This document shows, in pieces, positions 18,505 to 26,924 of a stretch of 64,000 bases of DNA. This DNA comes from CAVORB01 sp963698495 (GTDB taxonomy: Bacteria > Pseudomonadota > Gammaproteobacteria > Chromatiales > Chromatiaceae), in the NCBI GenBank assembly GCA_963698495.1, contig CAVORB010000027.1, positions 13,474-77,473 on the forward strand, read 5' to 3'. Every line of letters starts with the position of its first letter. The stretch's first letter is position 1. The notes under the pieces are model-generated. The model made no database searches. It was not told where the DNA came from and saw nothing but the letters and a program-made list of their open reading frames with translations. The translations under genes and the position numbers were made by a program.

Positions 18505-20112
18505 TTACTTGCCGTCAACAGGCTTCGGCATGACCTGAAGTACGTAGAACCCCTTACCGTCGGCGGTGGGGAAGTAAACCCGCCCTCCGAAGCCCGGGGT
18601 CGTCAGCGAGTTGACCGTCAGCGGCTCGAAGAAATCGGACTCGGCGAGGAGCCTGCCGGTCGCCGCGTCGCGCCAGGTGAGCTGCTCGGTGTAGTTCGAC
18701 TTCTCCACGGCCAGGGGGATCGGCTCGATCTCCAGCGGAAGCTTGATGTTGGTCAGGAGCAGTATCCGCTTGTCCGGCGGACCGATCACTGGCTGGAAGG
18801 TGTTGGAGATGTCATCGACGACGAAGGCGGTCTCGAGCTTGCCGGTCTCCTGGTCGATCCTGATGCCCGCGACCTTCTTCATCCCCATGTCGGCGGAATA
18901 GATCATGTTGTTCTCGGGATCGGCCCCGTTCTTCGGCGGCGCGAAGCTGAATTCCAATAGGCCGAGCTCGCCGAAGGGAAAGATCGTATTGACCCGGCTG
19001 GCGTCGTCCTTGTGGATGGCGACGACGCTCGACGCCTTCTTGTCGCTGAAGAGTCCGTTTGTCTGGATCGCGATCCAGTCCCCAATGACGGTGGGCGCGG
19101 TCATGGCCTGCTGGCCTTCGGCGAGCGGCCTTACCTGCCAGCTCTCGTCGGCTGACAGCTGCTTCGTTTCGGGGTCCCAGAAAAAACGCGCCGCGGTCTC
19201 GATCATCCCCATGTAGATCGCGGTCTTGTCGCCATAGGGCACCACGATGTGGGGCGAGGGCGCGGGCTCGGGCAGGTTGAGCGAATCGAGCACCTCGAGC
19301 GTCTTGGGGTCCACCGCAACCAGGACGGAATTCGGCTGTTTCATCCCCTTCTTCGCGCAGGCGATGATCGCCATGGTCCCCTGGAGGGTGCAACCGATGG
19401 GGCGCGTCTGGTCCTTGAGGATCAGCGTGCCGTCGGGCGCGATGGTCAGGTGCTTGAAGTTGACGTCCTCGATGGGCGCCTCGCCGGGCGGCAGCGTATT
19501 GGTCTTGAGAATCTCACCGGTGTCTCCGTCGACGAGCGCAACGACATGCGACCAGGCGAAGGCGATGTTGCCATCGGGCAGGATGTTGAGATTGGCGTTG
19601 CCGATCCAGCGGCCGGACACGTTGAGGTTGTCGAAATAGGTGCGCCAGATTTGCTTTCCCGTGGTCGCGTCGGCCTTGGCGATATAGGGTCCGACCTGGC
19701 GCGGGTCATCGCGCGTCGGGAACTCACCGCCGACGATATAGAGCTCGCCCGGTCTGCGGTTGTTGATGTAGGAGATCCCGGGATAGTCGTCGACGCTGCG
19801 CCAGGCGAAGACCTGGTTCGGCCCGTCGTGGGAGCCCGTGAAGGTCGCGCAGGGGAAGGTGCCGCTGCGCTGGGCGTCGGAGATCTCGGCACCGTTCAGG
19901 GACGCATAGTAGCCGGGCGTCGGGATCGCCTGCTGGCAGGCGAGCTCCTTGGCGTAGAGGGTCACGTCGCCCGGGATCGGGCCGTTGGCGGCGATCTCGC
20001 CCGGTCGGAGATTGGCGTGCGCCCCGGCGGGCTCCGTTGCCGATTGGGACCCGTTTGCAGCCAGTGCGATGAAGGTCGCGGCGGTCAGTTCCAGAATCTT
20101 GGTCTTTTTCAT
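18505..20112 (-). CDS. Secreted beta-propeller-like protein of unknown function
   Basis: A 535-residue protein with a Sec signal (MKKTKILELTAATFIALAANGSQSA). The mature part has repeated propeller-like units such as GKQIWRTYFDNL, VVALVDGDTGEILKTN, LVAVDPKTLEVLDSLN and VVAIHKDDASRVNTI, each with a D-x-x-T/D-G/K turn followed by a strand. This resembles PQQ-type propeller proteins, but I see no clear cofactor ligands, so dehydrogenase activity is not claimed. Cysteines near CQQAIPTPGYYASL and FPCATFTG may form a disulfide. GGGGAGG lies 4 bases before the start. It is 136 bp downstream of the large DUF1254/DUF1214 gene and probably in the same operon. Confidence 0.75.
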   Translation of the reverse strand: MKKTKILELTAATFIALAANGSQSATEPAGAHANLRPGEIAANGPIPGDVTLYAKELACQQAIPTPGYYASLNGAEISDAQRSGTFPCATFTGSHDGPNQVFAWRSVDDYPGISYINNRRPGELYIVGGEFPTRDDPRQVGPYIAKADATTGKQIWRTYFDNLNVSGRWIGNANLNILPDGNIAFAWSHVVALVDGDTGEILKTNTLPPGEAPIEDVNFKHLTIAPDGTLILKDQTRPIGCTLQGTMAIIACAKKGMKQPNSVLVAVDPKTLEVLDSLNLPEPAPSPHIVVPYGDKTAIYMGMIETAARFFWDPETKQLSADESWQVRPLAEGQQAMTAPTVIGDWIAIQTNGLFSDKKASSVVAIHKDDASRVNTIFPFGELGLLEFSFAPPKNGADPENNMIYSADMGMKKVAGIRIDQETGKLETAFVVDDISNTFQPVIGPPDKRILLLTNIKLPLEIEPIPLAVEKSNYTEQLTWRDAATGRLLAESDFFEPLTVNSLTTPGFGGRVYFPTADGKGFYVLQVMPKPVDGK

Positions 20113-20248
20113 GTTGCCTCCCCTTGTGCGGCCCCGGGGCCGCGTGTCATGAAATGATTGTTCCTGCCACGGCCAAGGGGCCCCCGGCATCTGACGACGC
20201 CCTCGATGGGCAGATCGGCAGAATGTGGCGAGTCCAGCGAACCGCATC

Positions 20249-23134
20249 CTACGGATTGCCTTTCGGCCCGCTGGCCTCGAACTCCGCCTTGGTGGTGTAG
20301 TAGCCGCGCGGGTAGTGGGGGCCCATCACAGACTCCTCCATGCCGGGCTTGGTCACGCCGTTCGGGCTCTGGGCCCAGTCCGGGTCGTTGGCGATGAAGC
20401 GCAGCATCAGCATGCCGAAATCCTCCCGGTTCTTCGGCCCGTCGACGCCCTCGCCGCGGGGGCTCCACTCGATCCAGGCAATCCCGTTCTCCTCCGTCGC
20501 ATTGGCCGGGCGGTCCTCCTTGCGGCTGTAGACGATGGTGTAGTTGCCGTCCTCGTCGAGCGGCACCTGCATGTCGGTCAGGGCGTCGACGATCTGCCCG
20601 GAGGGCATGGCCTCGCAGCTCACGATCGACCAGTACTGGGTCTGGGCCGCGGGCATCACCTCCAGGCCCTTGCCGCCCGCACCGGCATAGGTGTTGGGGA
20701 AGGTCGGCATCTTCCCCTGCATGACGTACACCGGACCGAACTTGCGCGAGAGCTGGACGAACATGTACTCGGTCTCCGGGTCGCCGCCGCCGTCGATTGC
20801 CGTGTCGAAGGGGATCTTGGCCTGCTCCTCGGGGGTCTTGAAGGAGCCGAGGATGGAGTACTTGATGTTCCAGTACTTCGCCCACCTGGGGTCCTTGCGC
20901 GCTGGCGCGGTGGCCGGGTCGAGCGCGGGGTCGTTGTCGTTGGAATGCACCAGCTGCTCCCACTGCTCGGTGCTCACCGGCGGCTTGGGCGCCGGCATCG
21001 GGCGGCCGAACTGCTTGACCACCTCCGTGGCCGAGAGCCTGGTGCCGTCGGCCAGCGTCCCCTCGTAGATCGGCATTCCGGATCCCACGGCGGGCGTGTC
21101 GGCGGAGCCCCAGCCGGCGCCGTCGCTGCCCTGGTCCGAGAGGTAGGTGCGGTTGACGAACATCAGCTCGCCGCCATCCCGTCCCACGTACAGGGTGTTC
21201 GACGCACGCTCCTTGGCGTTGCCGGGTACGTCCTCCGCCAGGATTCGGAGCGTGAAGTCGCGCTTCTCGGCGAGGCGGTCAGCGCCGACGCGGAAGGGAT
21301 TGGTGGAGCCGGGGTCGGGCTCGAAGTCCGGTCCCGAGAGGTCCTCGCCGATGGAGACGAAGGTGCCCTGCTCCTCCTTGTAGAGCGCGAACTGGAAGTA
21401 GCGTGCGTGGGGGAAGCTGTAGTGCAGCGTCAGGCCGGCGCCGGGGGGCAGGGCCAGGCGCCCGATGAAGTAGGTCGACTGCATGTCCGGCCACAGGTTC
21501 GGGTTCTGGATCGGCCGCGGGTATTCGAGGTGGTTCCAGTAGCCCCAGCCCCGCGGTCCCCGGAACAACCCGTCGTGACCGTAGCGCGTGTCGGTGCGGA
21601 TGAAGTTCTCCAGGGACTTGTCGCCGAAGCGCTTCACGTCGAGGGAGTTGAGGTTGCGCACGGGCACCAGGGCCGGCGGCTTCCAGGTCCCCTTGCCGAG
21701 CGGGTAGACCGAGGGCTCCTCGGTCTTGGGCCAGTAGAGGCGCATGACGACGAACATGGGCCCGTCGGGCGCGGGCAGCCAGTTGGACTCCTTGTCCGCG
21801 CCGGGGGAGTCCTTCTGGACATGGATGGTCAGCGAGCCGTCCGGATTCTTCTTCAGCTCCGGCAGCATGGGGGAGTTGATGAGATAGCGGTCGATCGGGT
21901 TGTCGATCAGCAGCTGGGTGCGACCGTCGTACATGGTGATGGACCAGAAGGCGTTCACCGGGGGGAGTTGCCCCGCCGGGAAGGTCATCTGGTAGGCGTG
22001 CTTGCTCCCGTCGAGCACGATGCCGTTGGCGTCGTGGCGGGTGAAGGGGTAGACGGCCTCCGCCTCGCTGTTGCCATAGATCCCGAGCTTGGCGGCGGCG
22101 GCGCGCAGCGCCCAGTCGCCGTTGTAGAACTCCCGGCTGCCCGCGGCGGAGCCGATGTGCCAGCCGTTGACCTCGGTGCCTATGCTCTCCGCCGTCTTCT
22201 CGATCTCGGCAAGTGCCGCCTTCACGCCGTCCCCGATCGCCGCCTTGGCCTCGGCGGAGAGGTCGTCCCCTTGTGCAGTAGTCTTGGCCGCGCCGATCCC
22301 GATCTCCGCGAACCTCTCTCGCAGGGGCTTCTCCACTGCAGCGGTGCCGACGGGCGGGCAGAACTGCAGCAGGAAGTCGAGATACTCCGCGAAACCCGTC
22401 GTGAGGGCCGCCTGCTCGAACTTGGGCCAGTCGATCGCCGGCGCCGCGGCGGGTGCGGGCTGGCCGAGGAAGCTCGACATGGGCACGATCCTGTAGCCGG
22501 CCTGGACCTTCTTGACGTTGTCCATGTCGGTGGGATCAAAGAGCTGCGTGCGGTAGACCACCAGGGTGAACTGGGTCTCGCTGCGGAAGGACTTGGCGAT
22601 GCCCTTGGGCGTCTCCCCCTGCCAGTCGGGCCCGGAGACCAGGTAGCAGCCGGCCCCGTTGCCCGTGGTGCGGCTGCCCATGTAGCCGTAGTTGTCCGTG
22701 TAGAGGTCGACGAGCTGGACGTCGTAATAGCGCTTCTTTTCGATCTCCGGCATGCAGAGCACCATGGGCTCCGTGCGCAGATCGAGTAATGCCATCGAAT
22801 AAGGCGTGTCGCTGTTGGGGGTGCTGATGCCCGTATCCTTGGGCGTGAACACCCGCGCCTCGTTGTGAATCTGATTGATCGGCCCCTTGTACTGCCCCGA
22901 GTCGGGATCGAGGAAGTACTTGTACAGGACGGCGTAGCCGACGAGCATCGGGAAGCCGTAGAGATAGGCCTCCTCGGCGATCGCGGATAGGTCGCCGCGA
23001 CCGGAACCGACATCCTCCCCAGACGGCGGTTCGGCAGGCTGCACGGCTGCCCCACCGAGACAAGCTATGCCAACCACTGCCGCCGCAGCACGCCGCTGCG
23101 TCAACGGACCCAGTTCCGCAAGATCGAGTGCCAT
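20249..23134 (-). CDS. Large DUF1254/DUF1214 protein with an extra C-terminal region
   Basis: A 961-residue exported protein. A signal-like stretch (RRAAAAVVGIACLGGAAV) is followed by a DUF1254 domain at about residues 50-190 (EEAYLYGFPMLVGYAV, TPNSDTPYSMALLDLRTEPMVL, RYYDVQLVDLYTDNYGYMG) and a DUF1214 domain at about 345-460 (PPVNAFWSITMYDGRTQLL, NPIDRYLINSPM, NWLPAPDGPMFVVMRLYWP). Most family members end there, near 450-500 residues. Here about 480 more residues follow, including a region with GYWNHLEYPRPIQNPN and a final block ending in GPHYPRGYYTTKAEFE. The biochemical function of DUF1254/DUF1214 is unknown. GGAGG lies 10 bases before the start. It is the first gene of module 1, directly downstream of AraC regulator 1. 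Confidence 0.88.
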   Translation of the reverse strand: MALDLAELGPLTQRRAAAAVVGIACLGGAAVQPAEPPSGEDVGSGRGDLSAIAEEAYLYGFPMLVGYAVLYKYFLDPDSGQYKGPINQIHNEARVFTPKDTGISTPNSDTPYSMALLDLRTEPMVLCMPEIEKKRYYDVQLVDLYTDNYGYMGSRTTGNGAGCYLVSGPDWQGETPKGIAKSFRSETQFTLVVYRTQLFDPTDMDNVKKVQAGYRIVPMSSFLGQPAPAAAPAIDWPKFEQAALTTGFAEYLDFLLQFCPPVGTAAVEKPLRERFAEIGIGAAKTTAQGDDLSAEAKAAIGDGVKAALAEIEKTAESIGTEVNGWHIGSAAGSREFYNGDWALRAAAAKLGIYGNSEAEAVYPFTRHDANGIVLDGSKHAYQMTFPAGQLPPVNAFWSITMYDGRTQLLIDNPIDRYLINSPMLPELKKNPDGSLTIHVQKDSPGADKESNWLPAPDGPMFVVMRLYWPKTEEPSVYPLGKGTWKPPALVPVRNLNSLDVKRFGDKSLENFIRTDTRYGHDGLFRGPRGWGYWNHLEYPRPIQNPNLWPDMQSTYFIGRLALPPGAGLTLHYSFPHARYFQFALYKEEQGTFVSIGEDLSGPDFEPDPGSTNPFRVGADRLAEKRDFTLRILAEDVPGNAKERASNTLYVGRDGGELMFVNRTYLSDQGSDGAGWGSADTPAVGSGMPIYEGTLADGTRLSATEVVKQFGRPMPAPKPPVSTEQWEQLVHSNDNDPALDPATAPARKDPRWAKYWNIKYSILGSFKTPEEQAKIPFDTAIDGGGDPETEYMFVQLSRKFGPVYVMQGKMPTFPNTYAGAGGKGLEVMPAAQTQYWSIVSCEAMPSGQIVDALTDMQVPLDEDGNYTIVYSRKEDRPANATEENGIAWIEWSPRGEGVDGPKNREDFGMLMLRFIANDPDWAQSPNGVTKPGMEESVMGPHYPRGYYTTKAEFEASGPKGNP

Positions 23135-23355
23135 GCGTTGTCGTCCTCCTCTGCTCGGGTGTGGTAGTCAGATGGTCGCCTTTCGCATCGCCCGGTCCGA
23201 GCGGGCCACGAGATCGCGCGAAGCCATGTCTGGCTGCGGGCGCCTGTGAGCAAGACTCCGTTTGAGCTCAGATCCCGGAAGGGGGAAAGGCGAGCCCGCT
23301 ACGCTGACCCGGCTCGAGGAGGGCCGGATTTGGCGCCGCGCTACACGTATCCCGT

Positions 23356-23383
23356 CGGCCCGGTCACTCTACTGGCCGGGCCG
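23356..23383 (-). terminator. GC-rich hairpin downstream of AraC regulator 1
   Basis: CGGCCCGG / CCGGGCCG forms a perfect 8-bp stem with a 12-base loop, 80 bases past the araC stop codon. There is no T run, so termination efficiency is uncertain. It separates the regulator from the module 1 operon. Confidence 0.45.
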
Positions 23384-23425
23384 CTCGGGGGTCGTCGGAT
23401 TTTGGCGTTTTCGGTACCGGTGCCG

Positions 23426-23441
23426 TTGACATTTTGCGACA
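23426..23441 (+). promoter_or_regulatory. Candidate AraC-regulator binding site, copy 1
   Basis: TTGACATTTTGCGACA. Fourteen of 16 positions match the site at 39090-39105, which lies in the equivalent place in module 3. It is 293 bp upstream of the DUF1254/DUF1214 start. Because it also contains TTGACA on the plus strand, a chance promoter-like match is possible. Confidence 0.45.
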
Positions 23442-23462
23442 GAATACAAAGCGCGACGCCGA

Positions 23463-24572
23463 TCAAGAACCGGGCATCTGCGGCGGGTCGGGCTTTGTCG
23501 CACCAGCAGGTTGTTGCGGGACGTGATCGACGCGCCAAGTTGAGGGTGTCGTGCCGGACCATCGGCGGAAGGCGCGTACGAAGGAGGAGCATTGCGAATA
23601 ATCGAGGGCAGCGGCGATCTCGGCGATCGGCAAGCGGGTGTCGCGCAGGAGCTGTCGCGCGATGTCGAAGCGAGCCTCCTCGACCAAGCTCCTGAAGTTT
23701 AGGCCGTGGGAGCGGAGGCGGCGATTCAGGGTGCGCCTGTGGATCGAGAAAAGGCGCGAGATGCGTTCTTCGCCGGTCTCTTTCTGACACGCGCCCCCGA
23801 CCAGCATGCTGCGCAGAACGCGCCTCAGCTGGGTGACCAGGTCTCCCGCCCCCCGGGCCTGCAGGGTCTCGATCTCCTGCATGATCCAGCGGTGGATCAG
23901 GATGTTGGCGCCCCCGAGGGGATGATCGAGCCAAGAGGTCTTGAAGACCACTGCATTGAACTCGGCACTGAATCTCAAAGGGGCACGGTAGAACCGCCGG
24001 TAAGGTTCGACGTCGTCGGGCCGTGGACGGTAGAGCAGAAGCTCGCTCGGTTGCCAATCGGGACCGGCCAGAGTCTTGACAATGTTGTAGCCGATGGCCA
24101 ATGCGCCGTCGTAGATGTGTTCCGTCCCGGGCACGTCGGGCTGGTAGATCGTGTACGCGAGAATAGCCCGGTCCCCGTCTGCCCACAGGGAAGGGACGCC
24201 CCCCCGATCGTGCAGGTGCATGTGAAGGATGGCACTGTGCAGGGCAGTACCCACATCCGCGGAATAACGGGCGAGTTCCCCGATCAGGCCCAGCGCATTC
24301 AACCCGACCCTCTGCCCAAGGAGGAGCCCGAAGTGCGGACAATGAGTACGGGAGGCGCTGATCGCGAAAAACCGGCCCATTGCGGCGAAGGGGATGATGT
24401 TGTCCGGATCCTCGAAAAGGGCGGCGTCGAGACCCGCTTCCGCCATCACACGGGTCGGGTCCACTCCCATCTGTCGCAACAGCGGGGGTACCTCGAGAAT
24501 GGGAGCGATGCGAACCCCGCCCTCGGCGGGCGGGAACGGACCAGCGGGCGAAAGATCAGGTGGCTGTGACAT
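23463..24572 (-). CDS. AraC-family transcriptional regulator 1 (arabinose-binding-like N-terminal domain)
   Basis: A 369-residue regulator. The N-terminal effector domain (about residues 20-215) begins VRIAPILEVPPLLRQMGVDPTRVMAEAGLD and contains HMHLHDRGGVPSLWA and YQPDVPGTEHIYDGALAI, the OruR-type arabinose-binding-like fold. The C-terminal HTH domain (about 255-345) has ISRLFSIHRRTLNRRLRSHG, the RxLLRDTRLPIAEIAAALDYSQCSSFVRAFRRWSGTTPSTWR block. Its closest relative in the window is regulator 3 (39187-40254); both share FSIHRRTLNRRLR-type helices. It lies upstream of module 1 on the same strand and probably controls it. Four GGAAC repeats precede the gene. Confidence 0.92.
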   Translation of the reverse strand: MSQPPDLSPAGPFPPAEGGVRIAPILEVPPLLRQMGVDPTRVMAEAGLDAALFEDPDNIIPFAAMGRFFAISASRTHCPHFGLLLGQRVGLNALGLIGELARYSADVGTALHSAILHMHLHDRGGVPSLWADGDRAILAYTIYQPDVPGTEHIYDGALAIGYNIVKTLAGPDWQPSELLLYRPRPDDVEPYRRFYRAPLRFSAEFNAVVFKTSWLDHPLGGANILIHRWIMQEIETLQARGAGDLVTQLRRVLRSMLVGGACQKETGEERISRLFSIHRRTLNRRLRSHGLNFRSLVEEARFDIARQLLRDTRLPIAEIAAALDYSQCSSFVRAFRRWSGTTPSTWRVDHVPQQPAGATKPDPPQMPGS

Positions 24573-24581
24573 GGCAGTGAG

Positions 24582-24634
24582 GGAACGGTCGCGATATCCG
24601 GAACCGAGATTGAGGAACGTTCACACTGGGAACG
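24582..24634 (-). repeat. Four GGAAC[GC] direct repeats in the AraC regulator 1 promoter region
   Basis: GGAACG or GGAACC occurs at 24582, 24600, 24614 and 24629, spaced 18, 14 and 15 bp. All are in the same orientation, within 65 bases of the start codon. Such arrays can be operators for autoregulation, but short repeats may also arise by chance. Confidence 0.35.
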
Positions 24635-25117
24635 AGCCGCCCGCAAGCGGAGACCCCCGACTCGGTCATCGCACTATTTCCATAATCCGAAAGCCAGGTA
24701 CATCTTCAGGTCCTGGGGTTCCCGAAAGGCGCACACGTATCCTCATCGGGAAAGTCTGCCCGCCGATGCGCCCGTCCCAGATCCTCCGCCTGGGCCGGTC
24801 CGCCGAGAGATTCGCGCACCGGCACTACCGCGAAACGGTAACCACGGGTTGCACATGGGTGCAGGGCTGTGACTTGGCAGGGCCATCGGGGGTCATGGCC
24901 TCATGATAGCCGCTGATGCACGCATTCACCGGTACGCGGCAAACCTGGAAGGTATGGCGATACCGAACCCCCGCAAGAACTCGTTAGACCGACACAACTC
25001 GCGTCGTTCGATGAGGATAAGGCCCCCCCGGCGACCCATGGACGGGACCACCATTCACGGCTACCCACGCTCAGATGGATCGCGGTCCTCGTCCAGAAAG
25101 CCTCGTAAAACATCCCT
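24635..25117. other. Long intergenic stretch with no recognised gene
   Basis: Together with the flanking sites this is about 595 bp between the araC gene and the small secreted-protein gene. Open frames on both strands here lack ribosome sites and family features. I see nothing further that I can support. Confidence 0.55.
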
Positions 25118-25147
25118 GGGGCGCAACACACTCCGCTGTTGTGCCCC
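25118..25147 (-). terminator. Strong hairpin, probable terminator of the module 2 operon
   Basis: GGGGCGCAACA / TGTTGTGCCCC forms an 11-bp stem with one G-T wobble and an 8-base loop. On the minus strand it is followed by AGGGATGTTTTACG. It lies 20 bases past the corrected stop of the last module 2 gene. Confidence 0.65.
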
Positions 25148-25167
25148 ATGGGCTGACCAAGCAGCTT

Positions 25168-25535
25168 TCAGCGGATGCCCACGCGGTTGACGGGCCCGCC
25201 CAGATTGACTCCCACTCCGCCGCTATAGCCGACACCTACCTGGCCAGCCCCAACTCCAGGCGGACCCCGATTCCGGAGGCGGGACCGCCAACGCCCCCGT
25301 AGCCGTAACCGGGCCGCACGCCGACTCCCGGCGCACCAAGCCCAGGAGTCGCCGCGCGAACCGTGGTGCGCCGCGCGACACCGGCATAGCTGACCGGTGT
25401 CGCCGGCCGGCCGAAGCGCGCCTCGGCGGTGGCGATCGGCCCGCCTCCCGGTGCCGGGCCGATGTGGCCGTTGCATAGCCAACCGGCCACAGCCAAGCCA
25501 GACATCAGCAGGTACCTGCGCGTGACCCGTGTCAT
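25168..25535 (-). CDS. Small secreted glycine-rich protein with the GRPATPVSYAG-RR motif, frameshifted near 25258
   Basis: An N-terminal signal (MTRVTRRYLLMSGLAVAGWLC) precedes the motif at residues 42-61 (FGRPATPVSYAGVARRTTVRA) and a glycine-rich repeat tail (GVGVRPGYGYGGVG). As sequenced the frame stops at 25236 after LELGLAR. Adding one C near 25258 extends the tail in the same style (GVGAGQVGVGYSGGVGVNLG, then NRVGIR) to a stop at 25168, so a one-base deletion is likely. The ATG overlaps the stop of the DUF2092 gene in an ATGA, which implies coupled translation. The family is unknown to me; similar small motif proteins occur in other proteobacteria. Confidence 0.65.
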
Positions 25536-26335
25536 TGGTTTCCTCCCGCCGGTGCGGCTTGCGGCAATTCGTCGAGGTGGGCAAGGGCATCCGGCTCCAG
25601 CTTCTGCGCACCCTCGGGCGGCGTGAATGCGAACGCATCCGCCCCCGGCTCGACCCCGGTCTTCCAGTCCTTGACCCGAAGCGTGTACTGCGGGGCGTTG
25701 TTGACGGTCTTGCTGGTGATCACCAGCTTGCGCGGAACGGGCCGATCACCCACCTCCACCCAGAGCTGCCAATCGGTATCGAAGTTGCGGAAAGCGAGGT
25801 GCTCGCACTCCACCCCGTCGACGACTCCGCGGCCGATATGCTTGGCCTCGAGGACCCCGGCGACCAGGGCGTCATAGGAGTTGGACAAGAGAAGGTCGGC
25901 CCCCGGCAACGCGACGCCATGGCCCGTCCGCAGGACCTCGACCAGCTCGTCCACGCTTCCCGGACCGTCGAACTGGGCATAACCGTTGACGTTCTTGCCG
26001 AGAACGCTGACCGTCTTGCCGTCGAAGACCATCTCCACGTCCGCATAGCCCCCGATCCGATGGGCTCGCAGCTTGTCCGGACGGCTCAGCAGCGCGCCGC
26101 CGGAGTTGGTGAACTGGATCTTCTCCAGCTGCGGCGTGATGACCTCGATATCGCTGTCGAAGGTGAGCTCGATCGTCTTCTGGCTGCCCACGTAGTCGGA
26201 CATGGCCTTGAGGATGGATTTCGCGTCACCTTCCTCCGCCAGAGCGGCCGGCACCGTCGCGACAAGCGCCAACGCAAGGATCGCCGCGATATGGCCGCGC
26301 CGGTCGAGTTGGGTTCCGAATGTGGACTTAGTCAT
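25532..26335 (-). CDS. DUF2092 periplasmic protein
   Basis: A 267-residue exported protein. A signal peptide (IAAILALALVATVPAALA) is followed by the DUF2092 domain: ILKAMSDYVGSQKTIELTFDSDIEVIT, DKLRAHRIGGYADVEMVFDGKTVSVLGKNVNGYAQF, GRGVVDGVECEHLAFRNFDTDWQLWVEVGDRPVPRKLVITSK. This resembles lipoprotein-carrier folds (LolA/LolB-like beta sandwich) in pattern, but the function of the family is unestablished. AGGT lies upstream of the ATG at 26335. It overlaps the following small motif protein by 4 bp and follows another motif protein, so the three probably work together. Confidence 0.88.
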   Translation of the reverse strand: MTKSTFGTQLDRRGHIAAILALALVATVPAALAEEGDAKSILKAMSDYVGSQKTIELTFDSDIEVITPQLEKIQFTNSGGALLSRPDKLRAHRIGGYADVEMVFDGKTVSVLGKNVNGYAQFDGPGSVDELVEVLRTGHGVALPGADLLLSNSYDALVAGVLEAKHIGRGVVDGVECEHLAFRNFDTDWQLWVEVGDRPVPRKLVITSKTVNNAPQYTLRVKDWKTGVEPGADAFAFTPPEGAQKLEPDALAHLDELPQAAPAGGNQ

Positions 26336-26466
26336 GGAATCGATACCTCGATCTCGTTGGAAATGTCTCGGCATGGTGAATGAGCTCGTCGAACATGTAT
26401 CAAGAACCGCGCTCAGCATCCGAGCGGGTCGCTGTCGAATGGTTGTTGCGGAGGCACGTTGGCTGG

Positions 26467-26785
26467 TTATTCGACCCTCACCACGACATAGCGGCTACCC
26501 GAGGCCTGATAATAGGTGGTTCCGCACTGGTGCAGGCTGGTACCTTCGATGATGACCGTGGTGCAACCCCTGGGCAGCGTGGCCGCATAGACCGAGGTTG
26601 CATAGATTGCGCGCCGCGTTGTGCGCCTGGCGACGCCGGCGTAGCTCAAGGGGGTCAGTGGCCTGCCGATCCGGGCTTCGGCCTGCGAAAGGATTAAACC
26701 CTCGTCGAGGGTGACGTCCGAGACCATACCCGCTGCCAGCGCGGCCAACACCATGATCGTTGCCTTGAGCTGTTTTCTTGAACAC
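26467..26785 (-). CDS. Small secreted protein with the GRPLTPLSYAG-RR motif, probable frameshift near the start
   Basis: The clear frame from ATG 26754 encodes 95 residues: a hydrophobic start, then ARIGRPLTPLSYAGVARRTTRRA (motif at about 30-49), TLPRGCTTVIIEGTSLHQCGTTYYQ and YVVVRVE. The two cysteines may pair. A GAGGAGG ribosome site lies seven bases before a GTG at 26785, and removing one A from the AAAA at 26773-26776 joins MFKKQLKAT to this frame, giving a normal signal peptide. I therefore take 26785 as the likely start and suspect an insertion error. The CTTV...QCGTTYYQ ending resembles small secreted proteins of Rhizobiales. It sits 131 bp upstream of the DUF2092 gene. Confidence 0.65.
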
Positions 26786-26924
26786 TGATCTGCCTCCTCG
26801 TTCGGGTGATAACCCAATTCGCCGCATTGCGCCCCATAGACTCCGGTTCCGCTTGGCCTTACGGGACCGACAACGATAAACGCAAGGACACCTCGAACGC
26901 TTCGAGGCGCCCTTCGGGCGCCGA

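Larger units (their letters stand above)
23135..23462. other. Intergenic space between AraC regulator 1 and module 1
   Basis: 328 bp. It holds the leader of the DUF1254/DUF1214 gene, a strong hairpin (23356-23383) and the 16-nt candidate regulator site (23426-23441). No gene is evident. Confidence 0.7.

Noticed and set aside
20225..22789. An 854-codon open frame on the plus strand opposite the DUF1254/DUF1214 gene
   Set aside because: It is a mirror of the real gene caused by high GC at third codon positions; its protein has no domain, signal or ribosome site.
24394..25190. Several short open frames on both strands between AraC regulator 1 and the module 2 terminator
   Set aside because: They have no ribosome sites, no signal peptides and an arginine/proline-rich composition typical of non-coding GC-rich DNA.
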